DNA from: a virus
Reading direction: 5' to 3' (one strand)
IMG/VR virus record: IMGVR_UViG_3300022752_000055
Span: 1 to 64,000 of that record
DNA: 64,000 nucleotides
Shown here one piece after another: positions 57,101 to 63,913 of the stretch (its first letter is position 1; every line of letters starts with the position of its first letter). A model generated the notes under the pieces. The model made no database searches. It saw nothing but the letters and a program-made list of their open reading frames with translations, and was not told where the DNA came from. The position numbers and the translations under genes are program-made.

Positions 57101-57564
57101 ACGTAAACGGGCACATTATTCTTTTCTTCTTCAGTTGGTGGAAATGCATAATATACGTTAAATAAACTATAGTGTGGTTCAAAACCTATATTTTCGGCTA
57201 ACTCCTCAATTTTTTGACTTAAAGCATATGGTTGTCCTTGATAACTTTTATCTATAAAACCTCTATCAATCTCACTTCCGTAATATAAAAACGTCTCTTC
57301 TTTTCTTGAATAATTACCCCAATTCTTACTTAGTTTCGTAAAGTATTCAGGTTTGATTTCTATTAGTATTCTTGCACCCCAAGTGTGTTTAGTTAATTCC
57401 CGATGGTGTTCCGTCTCTTCTTTTAATTCAATATAATAAACTCCCTCAACCCAAGGATAATCTCCTTTGTTTAAGATAATTTTATTTATCATCTTACCTA
57501 AAACTTCCTTTGATTGAGAATCGTCCTCTCTTAATACTTTTCTTATGGTTTCTCTTAAATTCAT
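57097..57564 (-). CDS. class-C tagged protein, 155 aa
   Basis: MNLRETIRKVLRE|DDSQ; body with ARILIEIKPEYFTKLSKNWG and IDRGFIDKSYQGQPYALSQK plus NVYYAFPPTEEEKNN. Unknown family. One-nt overlap with the next upstream gene. Confidence 0.8.
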   Translation of the reverse strand: MNLRETIRKVLREDDSQSKEVLGKMINKIILNKGDYPWVEGVYYIELKEETEHHRELTKHTWGARILIEIKPEYFTKLSKNWGNYSRKEETFLYYGSEIDRGFIDKSYQGQPYALSQKIEELAENIGFEPHYSLFNVYYAFPPTEEEKNNVPVYV

Positions 57565-58484
57565 TATGATTTTTTCTTAATTAATGAGAAGTAATATCTC
57601 ATAGTGTTAAACTTATCATCAGGTTCTACTATAAGTAATGGTTTATTATCATACATTGAATCCAATTTTTCTTTGATATCAACCCAATCTAAACTAGGAA
57701 ACCAAGTAGCATAGTTTTTTAATAAATCGTTCCAAGTTTTAAATGAATCACTAAAACCATTACCCCCGTTTCTGTCAGCATGTTTCCAAAATATATATGT
57801 GGTTCCTTCTTCGTCACCACTCTCATTATAAAAATTTGAAATATATTCCGCAATATCACTACCATACTTTTCCTTTAAATAATTTGCAATTTTTTTTTCT
57901 GCATCATGAAACTCATCATTATCTAAATGTGTATGTGTTGAATCAAGTATTTCATATGCTGTGTTCTTACAAGCCCACCAAACAACTACCGCAACTACTT
58001 TTTCTAATTTAAACGATTGAATTGCAAACTTTCTAAGATAATTAATTATCTCTTCATCTGTATATCTATTTCTTCTTCTTACAAATAAAGGTATTTCACT
58101 TTCTTCTTTTATTATTGATTCATCTATATTTTTACAATTTGGACGTGAACTACCATAGATATCAACTATAATCCCAAATGTATCAATTATTAAATCTTGA
58201 AGTTCATTCATAATTTTTTCTTCTTTGTTATGAACTGCCATAGTCTTCGGCCAATTTTTTGAGCCATGCCCCGAATCAAAATAAAGTGTAACTTTGAACC
58301 TTTGATACCTTTCTCCTGAATTTTTTGTTGCAAACTTTCCTAACTCTAACTTATAATCACAGATGTATTCTTTTTCTTCACTACTCCTTAAAAAATACTC
58401 TATCAGTTTTTTGAGTGGTACTGATAAATTTTTCTTTTTTTCCTCTTCTTTTAATACTTTTCTTATGGTTTCTTGTAGATTCAT
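57564..58484 (-). CDS. class-C tagged two-module protein, 306 aa
   Basis: Start at 58482-58484 (MNLQETIRKVLKE|EEKK). Residues 15-115 form one body (YKLELGKFATKN, TLYFDSGHGSKNW); near 118-135 the stretch NIDESIIKE|ESEIPLFVRR looks like a second, decayed tag; the rest is another domain (VVAVVVWWACKNTAYEILDS, YIFWKHADRNGGNGFSDSF). Appears to be a fusion of two tagged genes. Confidence 0.75.
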   Translation of the reverse strand: MNLQETIRKVLKEEEKKKNLSVPLKKLIEYFLRSSEEKEYICDYKLELGKFATKNSGERYQRFKVTLYFDSGHGSKNWPKTMAVHNKEEKIMNELQDLIIDTFGIIVDIYGSSRPNCKNIDESIIKEESEIPLFVRRRNRYTDEEIINYLRKFAIQSFKLEKVVAVVVWWACKNTAYEILDSTHTHLDNDEFHDAEKKIANYLKEKYGSDIAEYISNFYNESGDEEGTTYIFWKHADRNGGNGFSDSFKTWNDLLKNYATWFPSLDWVDIKEKLDSMYDNKPLLIVEPDDKFNTMRYYFSLIKKKS

Positions 58485-58488
58485 ATTA

Positions 58489-59310
58489 TTAATAACTTTC
58501 TCCCGTTCCTTCATAAATTAATTTTATACATTTGGATGGTATATTTTCAAATGTAAGTATATGATATTCATAATCCCCACCTCTATAATGTTTATCTTTA
58601 TACCAAGTAACTTCAGCACAATCTGTATTAATCAACCAAACATCATCATCCCAACTAGAATCAAACCAATAATTTTCATTTTCAGAGTCAGTCGCAAAAA
58701 TTGCTGGTTCACATTCTTCCTCACTAAAATTTTGTGAATAAGTTTTATAACAATCACCTACCGATGCTTGTAATCCTGTTTCAAGAATATTTTCTCTCCA
58801 AATAGGGTTTGATTTATGAATAACAAATCTATTAGGAAAATATTCATCACCCGCTGGCGAATATGTCTCTTCCTTTAATATTCTTCTTATGGTTTCTTGT
58901 AGATTATTTTTGTCTATTAACATTTCGTTAGGGTCAACACCCAATTCTTCTAAACTCCACAATATTTGGTTATATTTACCATCATAAATCTTTTTAACTA
59001 AATCATTTCTGTATGGTTCAGGGTTTGCGGTTTTTGTAATTGCATTGTAAATCCAACTATCCGGTTTCGCATCTAAAATATTTTTTAGTGTAATTAAATG
59101 AACGTATGGTTCTTTTAACCATTCTTTATAAGTTTTGGAGCTTGGGTCACCATCAATTGCTGGTGTTACAAACACCGCACCCACACTTATAAGTTTGTCA
59201 ACATCAAACGGGAGCCTATCCTCGTAAGGAATAGTATTTCTAGTCTCATCATAGTCATAAACTCTATCGTCTTCCTTTAATATTCTTCTTATGGTATGTC
59301 TTATATTCAT
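58489..59310 (-). CDS. fusion of two class-C tagged modules, 273 aa
   Basis: N-terminal tag MNIRHTIRRILKE|DDRV and a second full tag NNLQETIRRILKE|ETYS at about residues 133-147. Module 2 (FVIHKSNPIWRENILETGLQ, AIFATDSENENYWFDSSWDD, DVWLINTDCAEVTWYKD, FENIPSKCIKLI) has the layout of ADP-ribosyltransferase-like folds (H..., ...W.ID..., ...I). That assignment is weak. Cleavage at both tags would release two proteins. Confidence 0.8.
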   Translation of the reverse strand: MNIRHTIRRILKEDDRVYDYDETRNTIPYEDRLPFDVDKLISVGAVFVTPAIDGDPSSKTYKEWLKEPYVHLITLKNILDAKPDSWIYNAITKTANPEPYRNDLVKKIYDGKYNQILWSLEELGVDPNEMLIDKNNLQETIRRILKEETYSPAGDEYFPNRFVIHKSNPIWRENILETGLQASVGDCYKTYSQNFSEEECEPAIFATDSENENYWFDSSWDDDVWLINTDCAEVTWYKDKHYRGGDYEYHILTFENIPSKCIKLIYEGTGESY

Positions 59311-60200
59311 TAAGTGTTAACTTTTATCATATTATAAAAATAATTGGTAATTCCTTCAAAACTTTTTAAATTCTTTTGTTTCAAATCATCTCTTGTTTTG
59401 GAAATTAAATTTTCAAAATGTCGTAAAGGCACGCTACTATACATCGCGTTTATTTTTCTATCATCATCCTTATCTATTAAACCAATTTTAATAAATTCCC
59501 TTAATTTCCTTGTCGCAAATTCATCGGCAATTATCTCAACTTCTTTCATTGCTTTGGCAGCGTCCTCAACACTTACCTCACCCAAATAACATTCATACAT
59601 TTTATCATCACCATATTTTTTATATTGATATTGGTGTGCGATTTCGTGAGCCACCACAAATAAAAAAGACGATAATGGGTAATTAAAAATTGTTTCATTA
59701 AAGAGAACCCCATTATGTAACGCCAACCCCATCGCCGGAAATTTAAATTTGGAAACTTCTATCTTTTTGCAGTTTGAATTCTCTATAAATGATTTAATTT
59801 CGTCTATATATATTTCTGTTTCAGGATAAGTTGACATAATCCTATATAAGAATGGTCTAATTCCTTCCGTTTCTTCCTTTAATACTTTTCTTGTGGTTGA
59901 TTCTTTTATATTAACCGGAGTATCACAATCTAATCTTATTACGATTAGTTCAAGATGTGGTAAATAATCATTGATATTTTTACTTACAATATTTTCCATG
60001 TCGTGATTATGATAATCACTTTGAAGAATAACAAGATAATTTTTAATAATTTCACCATCTCCTGACTCATAGTCAATTACCCTAACTTGGACTCCGCATA
60101 AATGCTTAATATCCATACTCAAGACAATATCTTCAATATATTTGCACCACCTATCCTCCTTAAACTTATTTACCTGTGCTTCTGTTATAATGTATTTCAT
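59310..60200 (-). CDS. fusion: class-B module plus class-C-tagged zinc metallopeptidase
   Basis: Start at 60198-60200 (MKYIITEAQVNKFKEDRWCK). After a small body (GVQVRVIDYESGDGEIIKNY), an internal tag TTRKVLKE|ETEG lies at about 98-110. Module 2 carries FLFVVAHEIAHQYQYKKYG (HExxH zincin) with VEIIADEFATRKL providing the third ligand Glu. A class-C tag buried inside a class-B tagged protein fits modular shuffling. Peptidase would be released by cleavage. Confidence 0.82.
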   Translation of the reverse strand: MKYIITEAQVNKFKEDRWCKYIEDIVLSMDIKHLCGVQVRVIDYESGDGEIIKNYLVILQSDYHNHDMENIVSKNINDYLPHLELIVIRLDCDTPVNIKESTTRKVLKEETEGIRPFLYRIMSTYPETEIYIDEIKSFIENSNCKKIEVSKFKFPAMGLALHNGVLFNETIFNYPLSSFLFVVAHEIAHQYQYKKYGDDKMYECYLGEVSVEDAAKAMKEVEIIADEFATRKLREFIKIGLIDKDDDRKINAMYSSVPLRHFENLISKTRDDLKQKNLKSFEGITNYFYNMIKVNT

Positions 60201-60217
60201 TTTATTAATAGTTAAAA

Positions 60218-60535
60218 TTATACGCACTCATCTTCTATTGTATATCTATAATATTCTTTAACATCCTTCCCCATTTTTTCCTTAATAACATTTTTTATAT
60301 ATAAACAAAGGGGAGCAAATAATTTATTTTGCCAATCATTAAAGAAGTTTAACAAATAAGTTTCGGCAGAACTTGTTGATACCACTTCTAAATACTCGTC
60401 CTCAGTTTTAAATTCGCAAGGATAGTAAAGGTCAGTACCCTCATCAACTATCTCCCTAATCCACACTAAATCATCTCTAGTTCTACGAAGAATTTGTAAC
60501 ATTATTTCTTGAGATTCCGTTATTATAATTTTCAT
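60218..60535 (-). CDS. class-B tagged protein, 105 aa
   Basis: MKIIITESQEIMLQILRRTR then DDLVWIREIVDEG: class-B tag on an RR..D.VWIRE body related to the RRR..I family. First gene of the 57097-60535 minus-strand operon, with ATATTTAT upstream (60541-60548). Confidence 0.8.
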   Translation of the reverse strand: MKIIITESQEIMLQILRRTRDDLVWIREIVDEGTDLYYPCEFKTEDEYLEVVSTSSAETYLLNFFNDWQNKLFAPLCLYIKNVIKEKMGKDVKEYYRYTIEDECV

Positions 60536-60540
60536 CTTTT

Positions 60541-60548
60541 ATAAATAT
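60541..60548 (-). promoter_or_regulatory. ATATTTAT motif
   Basis: 5 nt before the ATG at 60533-60535; heads a five-gene operon. Confidence 0.45.
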
Positions 60549-60669
60549 CAAAAGATTAACTTATGGTTAAAATAAAATAATATACACCATCTACCTACCT
60601 TAAAGATATTTATAATATAGATAAATAGTGATGAAAATAGGTATATAATTTTTACATTAAACTATCCAT

Positions 60670-60771
60670 ATGAAAGTATTAAAAACTATAAAAAACTTCT
60701 TTGATGGTCTATTATTTTCTAAGGAGCATATTGAATATGAAATAATGAAGAGATTTCTAAATGGGAAATAA
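60670..60771 (+). CDS. small protein, 33 aa
   Basis: MKVLKTIKNFFDGLLFSKEH + IEYEIMKRFLNGK; amphipathic helix. The only candidate gene between 60549 and 60804. Weak support. Confidence 0.4.
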   Translation: MKVLKTIKNFFDGLLFSKEHIEYEIMKRFLNGK

Positions 60772-60804
60772 TATCACTAAAAATTTGTACTACGCGGCAT
60801 TCTG

Positions 60805-60877
60805 CACGCACGTGAGGACTCGAACCTACCATCTTCGGTTTTGGAGACCGATGTTCTACCAATTGAACTACGCACGC
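60805..60877 (-). tRNA. tRNA-Trp (CCA)
   Basis: Anticodon arm TCGGT-CTCCAAA-ACCGA gives anticodon CCA. D arm GTTC..GAAC; acceptor GCGTGCG pairs with CGTGCGT using G-U pairs; the T stem has two mismatches. CCA tail not encoded. Confidence 0.85.
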
Positions 60878-60885
60878 ATTTTATT

Positions 60886-61287
60886 TTATAATTTTATCTC
60901 GAACCTACCCCTCATAATTTCCAACTTATTATCCGGGACTCCGTGTTCGTTTACACCTCCGTGTCTATTCTCCACAACAACGTGAAAAACTATGTATCCG
61001 TATTTTCTTGCAATTATCTCATAAAACCTCATTTCCCATTCTTGGGTAAAGGTATTTGACACAACAACTGTGTTATAAAATAAACGGCGAAATAAACTTG
61101 GGTGCATTGCTTTATGAACTTTTCTTTTACAATCATTATGGGCGTCCTTTATTTTGGTATAATCAAATTTATATTCGCCATCTTTAATGAAGAACATATC
61201 GGCTTCAATGTGAAGTCCACCTAATGTTTTTGCAAATGTGCTTTTACCTGAGCCGGGGGCGCCTCTCAATAATGTTAGTTCTTTCAT
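60886..61287 (-). CDS. P-loop polynucleotide-kinase-like protein
   Basis: 133 aa. Walker A RGAPGSGKSTFAKTL at residues 8-22, DMFFI near 34 and an arginine-rich lid KRKVHKAMHPSLFRRLFYN. Similar to the kinase half of T4 polynucleotide kinase and N4BP2-like proteins, which phosphorylate 5' ends of nucleic acids. With tRNAs, cPPR and metallophosphoesterase in the window, RNA repair is a fair guess. Ends 9 nt from the tRNA-Trp gene. Confidence 0.85.
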   Translation of the reverse strand: MKELTLLRGAPGSGKSTFAKTLGGLHIEADMFFIKDGEYKFDYTKIKDAHNDCKRKVHKAMHPSLFRRLFYNTVVVSNTFTQEWEMRFYEIIARKYGYIVFHVVVENRHGGVNEHGVPDNKLEIMRGRFEIKL

Positions 61288-61487
61288 ATTAATCTAATTG
61301 TTTTTGGTTTAACGTGTTGTACCGGTGTTCTATCAAGGGTCACCTGAAAACCCCAACTTGGGATAAAATCATTATATCCCAAGAACTGACAGGTTCCTAC
61401 CCATCTTTCACCTTTTTCGGTTTCTACGGATATTCTTTTACCCATAAATTGTTCCCTCATTTTCTCTATTTGTTCCTGTTGTATCAT
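61284..61487 (-). CDS. SH3-like small protein, 67 aa
   Basis: MIQQEQIEKMREQFMGKRIS then beta strands VETEKGERWVGTCQFLGY and FQVTLDRTPVQHVKPKTIRL. Overlaps the kinase gene by 4 nt; promoter TACCTTTG at 61492-61499. Function unknown. Confidence 0.75.
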   Translation of the reverse strand: MIQQEQIEKMREQFMGKRISVETEKGERWVGTCQFLGYNDFIPSWGFQVTLDRTPVQHVKPKTIRLI

Positions 61488-61491
61488 AGAA

Positions 61492-61499
61492 CAAAGGTA
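61492..61499 (-). promoter_or_regulatory. TAnnTTTG -7 box
   Basis: TACCTTTG on the minus strand, 4 nt before the ATG at 61485-61487. Confidence 0.55.
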
Positions 61500-61524
61500 A
61501 GGTATGTTTGATTATCCGCCAAAT

Positions 61525-61854
61525 TTAATATAAATCTTCTGAGAATAATCTGTTCTCAAAATCTATTTTGTGTCCGTTTGCGGTGTGAATTTTGGCACCC
61601 TCTTCTCTATCTACAAATCTGTTTTTACTTGTAAGGAATCCCTGTATATGTTCACCGGAACAGTCTTCACCAATTTCACAAGTTCGTAAACCTGTTATTG
61701 AAGTCATTGTATACATACATTGGGCGTGTCTATGTCCGCAGAATACTAAACCCCTATCACAATTAACGGGTCGTATCATCGCTTCACTTGGAAGTTCTTT
61801 TTTTAATGGTATATTTAAATACCAAATCGCGGCACAGAGGATATATTCTTTCAT
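61525..61854 (-). CDS. conserved phage-type protein, 109 aa
   Basis: GLVFCGHRHAQCMYTMTSI and HIQGFLTSKNRFVDREEGAK are the core of a phage protein family I recognise by the GHRH...QGFLTS..RFVDR signature; function unknown. Operon with the next two small genes (3- and 1-nt gaps). Confidence 0.8.
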   Translation of the reverse strand: MKEYILCAAIWYLNIPLKKELPSEAMIRPVNCDRGLVFCGHRHAQCMYTMTSITGLRTCEIGEDCSGEHIQGFLTSKNRFVDREEGAKIHTANGHKIDFENRLFSEDLY

Positions 61855-61857
61855 AAT

Positions 61858-62067
61858 TTATTCTTTTACATAGTCCATTGTTTCTCTCATTTTGGCAATT
61901 AACGCCTCCAAACTTTCAGTGTTTAAATACAATCTACCCTTATAATCCGTATCATCAATATCTTTAAACTCCAACGTAATCCCATCAAACTCAGGTGTTG
62001 GCTGAATCCTTATATCTTGTTCTAGATGTGTTGTAATCTCTGTTTTAATCCAAACTTTATTTTTCAT
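61858..62067 (-). CDS. small beta protein, 69 aa
   Basis: MKNKVWIKTEITTHLEQDIR; strands ITLEFKDIDDTDYKGRLYL and a C-terminal helix LEALIAKMRETMDYVKE. Not recognised. Confidence 0.7.
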   Translation of the reverse strand: MKNKVWIKTEITTHLEQDIRIQPTPEFDGITLEFKDIDDTDYKGRLYLNTESLEALIAKMRETMDYVKE

Positions 62068-62068
62068 A

Positions 62069-62278
62069 TTATTTATTTTTTAATTGTTCGTGAGTAAGGG
62101 GGTCTCCACAGTCAACACAAGTATAGATTATTGTAAAGTAATCACCTTCATTGTGCAAGGTTTTATTAATAAAAGCCCCCGGTTCTTTTACATACTTGTT
62201 TGGATAAAAATAAGTTCTACTTATCGGTTTATGTTGGTTACAAAAGTCACATTTTCCAATTTCTATATTTCCACTCAT
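62069..62278 (-). CDS. zinc-ribbon protein, 69 aa
   Basis: Two CxxC pairs, KCDFCNQ (about 9) and YTCVDCGDP (about 54), form a zinc ribbon. Rest is basic and aromatic. Role unknown; may bind nucleic acid or bridge proteins. Confidence 0.8.
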   Translation of the reverse strand: MSGNIEIGKCDFCNQHKPISRTYFYPNKYVKEPGAFINKTLHNEGDYFTIIYTCVDCGDPLTHEQLKNK

Positions 62279-62290
62279 ATTATTTAGTTT

Positions 62291-62380
62291 TTAGTCGTTA
62301 TTTACAATGTTATCAAAAACTTTTCTCACACCCCACTTCACTATCTCCCAAATTATTATTGTTAGTATTATTATCTTCAT
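62291..62380 (-). CDS. single-pass membrane peptide, 29 aa
   Basis: MKIIILTIIIWEIVKWGVRK + VFDNIVNND. The longer frame overlaps the tRNA-Met gene, so only the short version is retained. Tentative. Confidence 0.4.
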   Translation of the reverse strand: MKIIILTIIIWEIVKWGVRKVFDNIVNND

Positions 62381-62395
62381 AAAAAAATATTTTTG

Positions 62396-62469
62396 TGGAC
62401 TCACTTGGGCTCGAACCAAGGACTTCAAAATTATGAGTTTTGCACTCTTACCTACTGAGTTATGAGTCC
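62396..62469 (-). tRNA. tRNA-Met (CAT)
   Basis: Perfect acceptor GGACTCA/TGAGTCC, D arm ACTC..GAGT, anticodon arm CAAAA-CTCATAA-TTTTG giving CAT, T arm CTTGG-TTCGAGC-CCAAG, A73. Could be an Ile-type (modified C34) tRNA; initiator features absent (the 1-72 pair is G-C). Confidence 0.93.
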
Positions 62470-62477
62470 AAATAAGG

Positions 62478-62609
62478 AAAACAGAAGATGGGTCGGTGGA
62501 CATCTGTTTTTATGATTGGCATTACTCTGTATTTGAAGGATTACCCTATTACCCCTCCGAATAGATAACTGTTTCTAATGTTACCACCATTATCTACCTT
62601 TCCCAATCA
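62478..62609. other. unassigned structured non-coding segment
   Basis: Hairpin AAAACAGA (62478-62485)/TCTGTTTT (62503-62510), then a 97-nt segment closed by TGATTGG (62513-62519)/CCAATCA (62603-62609) with internal TAGATAA (62562-62568)/TTATCTA (62590-62596). No ORF and no tRNA fold. Between tRNA-Met and a secreted-protein gene; may be a phage small RNA. Confidence 0.5.
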
Positions 62610-62619
62610 ACCTAAAAAT

Positions 62620-63000
62620 TTATTCGGTTTCATAACTATACATAATACCACTATCATATACAATACAATATAACATATGACTTGACACCTCAGGTTTGAA
62701 TTTTTTCATCATAAAATGACATTTTTCACCTTCACCATTGATACATTTCCAATCATACGTTACGTGAGTTTCATATGTTGTTTTTTCCGGTGCATCATAG
62801 GTTCTGTATTTCTTTTCACCAATGGTAAGAGACCAATCTTTTAAAATTACAAACATTTCTTTTGGATTATCGGTCGCAACTGTTTTCCATTCCTCTCCCG
62901 TCCATTCACTTTTAGTTGCTTGAATAACTCTGTTAAAATCTTGAGAATAACTAAATAAAGTTAAGAGTAGACCGACTACCATGAGTGTTACTTTTTTCAT
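62620..63000 (-). CDS. secreted protein, 126 aa
   Basis: MKKVTLMVVGLLLTLFSYSQ signal peptide with the SYSQ end common in flavobacterial exports; mature part DFNRVIQATKSEWTGEEWKT, EKCHFMMKKF, SHMLYCIVYD is a beta-rich domain with two Cys. Looks like a host-derived exported protein. Function unknown. Confidence 0.8.
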   Translation of the reverse strand: MKKVTLMVVGLLLTLFSYSQDFNRVIQATKSEWTGEEWKTVATDNPKEMFVILKDWSLTIGEKKYRTYDAPEKTTYETHVTYDWKCINGEGEKCHFMMKKFKPEVSSHMLYCIVYDSGIMYSYETE

Positions 63001-63014
63001 ATTGTTTTTTTTAG

Positions 63015-63086
63015 TAGTCCGGAGAGGAATCGAACCTCTATATACAGATTAGAAATCTGTCATTCTATCCGTTGAATTACCAGACC
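63015..63086 (-). tRNA. tRNA-Arg (TCT)
   Basis: Acceptor GGTCTGG/CCGGACT (two G-U), D arm ATTC..GAAT, anticodon arm ACAGA-TTTCTAA-TCTGT giving TCT, T arm AGAGG-TTCGATT-CCTCT, A73. AGA is the favoured Arg codon in this AT-rich genome. Confidence 0.93.
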
Positions 63087-63099
63087 GATTAATGATACA

Positions 63100-63107
63100 C
63101 AAATATA
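63100..63107 (-). promoter_or_regulatory. TAnnTTTG -7 box of tRNA-Arg
   Basis: TATATTTG on the minus strand 13 nt before the first tRNA base. Confidence 0.5.
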
Positions 63108-63111
63108 AAAC

Positions 63112-63138
63112 AAAAACCCGAACCATCAAAGTCCGGGT
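63112..63138 (-). terminator. terminator after the 238-aa gene
   Basis: ACCCG/CGGGT stem with minus-strand T run, 26 nt past the stop at 63164. Confidence 0.6.
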
Positions 63139-63163
63139 CTAATTATTTTAAAAAATAAATTTA

Positions 63164-63880
63164 TTAACCAAACTCTTCTTCAAATAGTGTTGTTGTTATA
63201 TTTTTTCGTTCGTTATATGTGTGATGTAATTCTGCGGTGTTATTTCGCATATTAAATAAAAAAAATCCTTGAGAACCTTCATCTCTTTCCCACCCACGAA
63301 AATTGTCTTCTAATGCTCTTTCACACCAATCTTCAACCGTACCTGTAACCGGAACACCATTTTCAAACCTATCTTCCATATATCCGCTACCATCCGAACC
63401 ATTATATCTTAACTCCATAATAGGTTCAACATCGGTAGATTCTTCTCTAATTGAATTAAATACATCTATACCTATGTCATTGTCTTTTGTTGTAAATTCT
63501 AAACTATTTCCGTCTGATGCCTCTGTATATACCATATAATGAATTAATCTAATTTCACTATTTATCCTATCAATTTCTATCTCAATTCTACCATAATCAA
63601 TATAATCAGGAAAATCTATTTTATCTTGGTTTCTTTCTCCAGCAATAAGAATCTTTTTAATAATTGGTATTAATCCTTCGGGTACTTCGACATAATAGTT
63701 GTTGTAAAAATTTGTAACTCTATCAAAATTAATATCTGATGTTTTATAAACTTCATAACTATATTCAAGTTCAACAATTTCAATATCTCCTTGACTTAAT
63801 TCATATGATTCAAGATATCTTGAGATTTTTCTAAGATATTTTTTATCTTCCGGTGATAAAATTGACATACTTTGTTCCAT
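63164..63880 (-). CDS. class-D-like tagged protein, 238 aa
   Basis: MEQSMSILSPEDKKYLRKIS then RYLESYEL; the leader resembles class D ([IL]SPEDKK.L). Body is beta-rich (NFYNNYYVEVPEGLIPIIKK, RIEIEIDRINSEIRLIHYMV, GSDGSGYMEDRFENGVPVTG). Not recognised. ATATTTAT upstream. Confidence 0.78.
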   Translation of the reverse strand: MEQSMSILSPEDKKYLRKISRYLESYELSQGDIEIVELEYSYEVYKTSDINFDRVTNFYNNYYVEVPEGLIPIIKKILIAGERNQDKIDFPDYIDYGRIEIEIDRINSEIRLIHYMVYTEASDGNSLEFTTKDNDIGIDVFNSIREESTDVEPIMELRYNGSDGSGYMEDRFENGVPVTGTVEDWCERALEDNFRGWERDEGSQGFFLFNMRNNTAELHHTYNERKNITTTLFEEEFG

Positions 63881-63885
63881 AAATT

Positions 63886-63893
63886 ATAAATAT
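63886..63893 (-). promoter_or_regulatory. ATATTTAT motif
   Basis: 5 nt before the ATG of the 238-aa gene. Confidence 0.45.
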
Positions 63894-63913
63894 CATCTAA
63901 AGATGTCTTTTAT

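Noticed and set aside
62381-62503. N-terminal extension of the 29-aa membrane peptide
   Set aside because: Would be encoded by the tRNA-Met gene.
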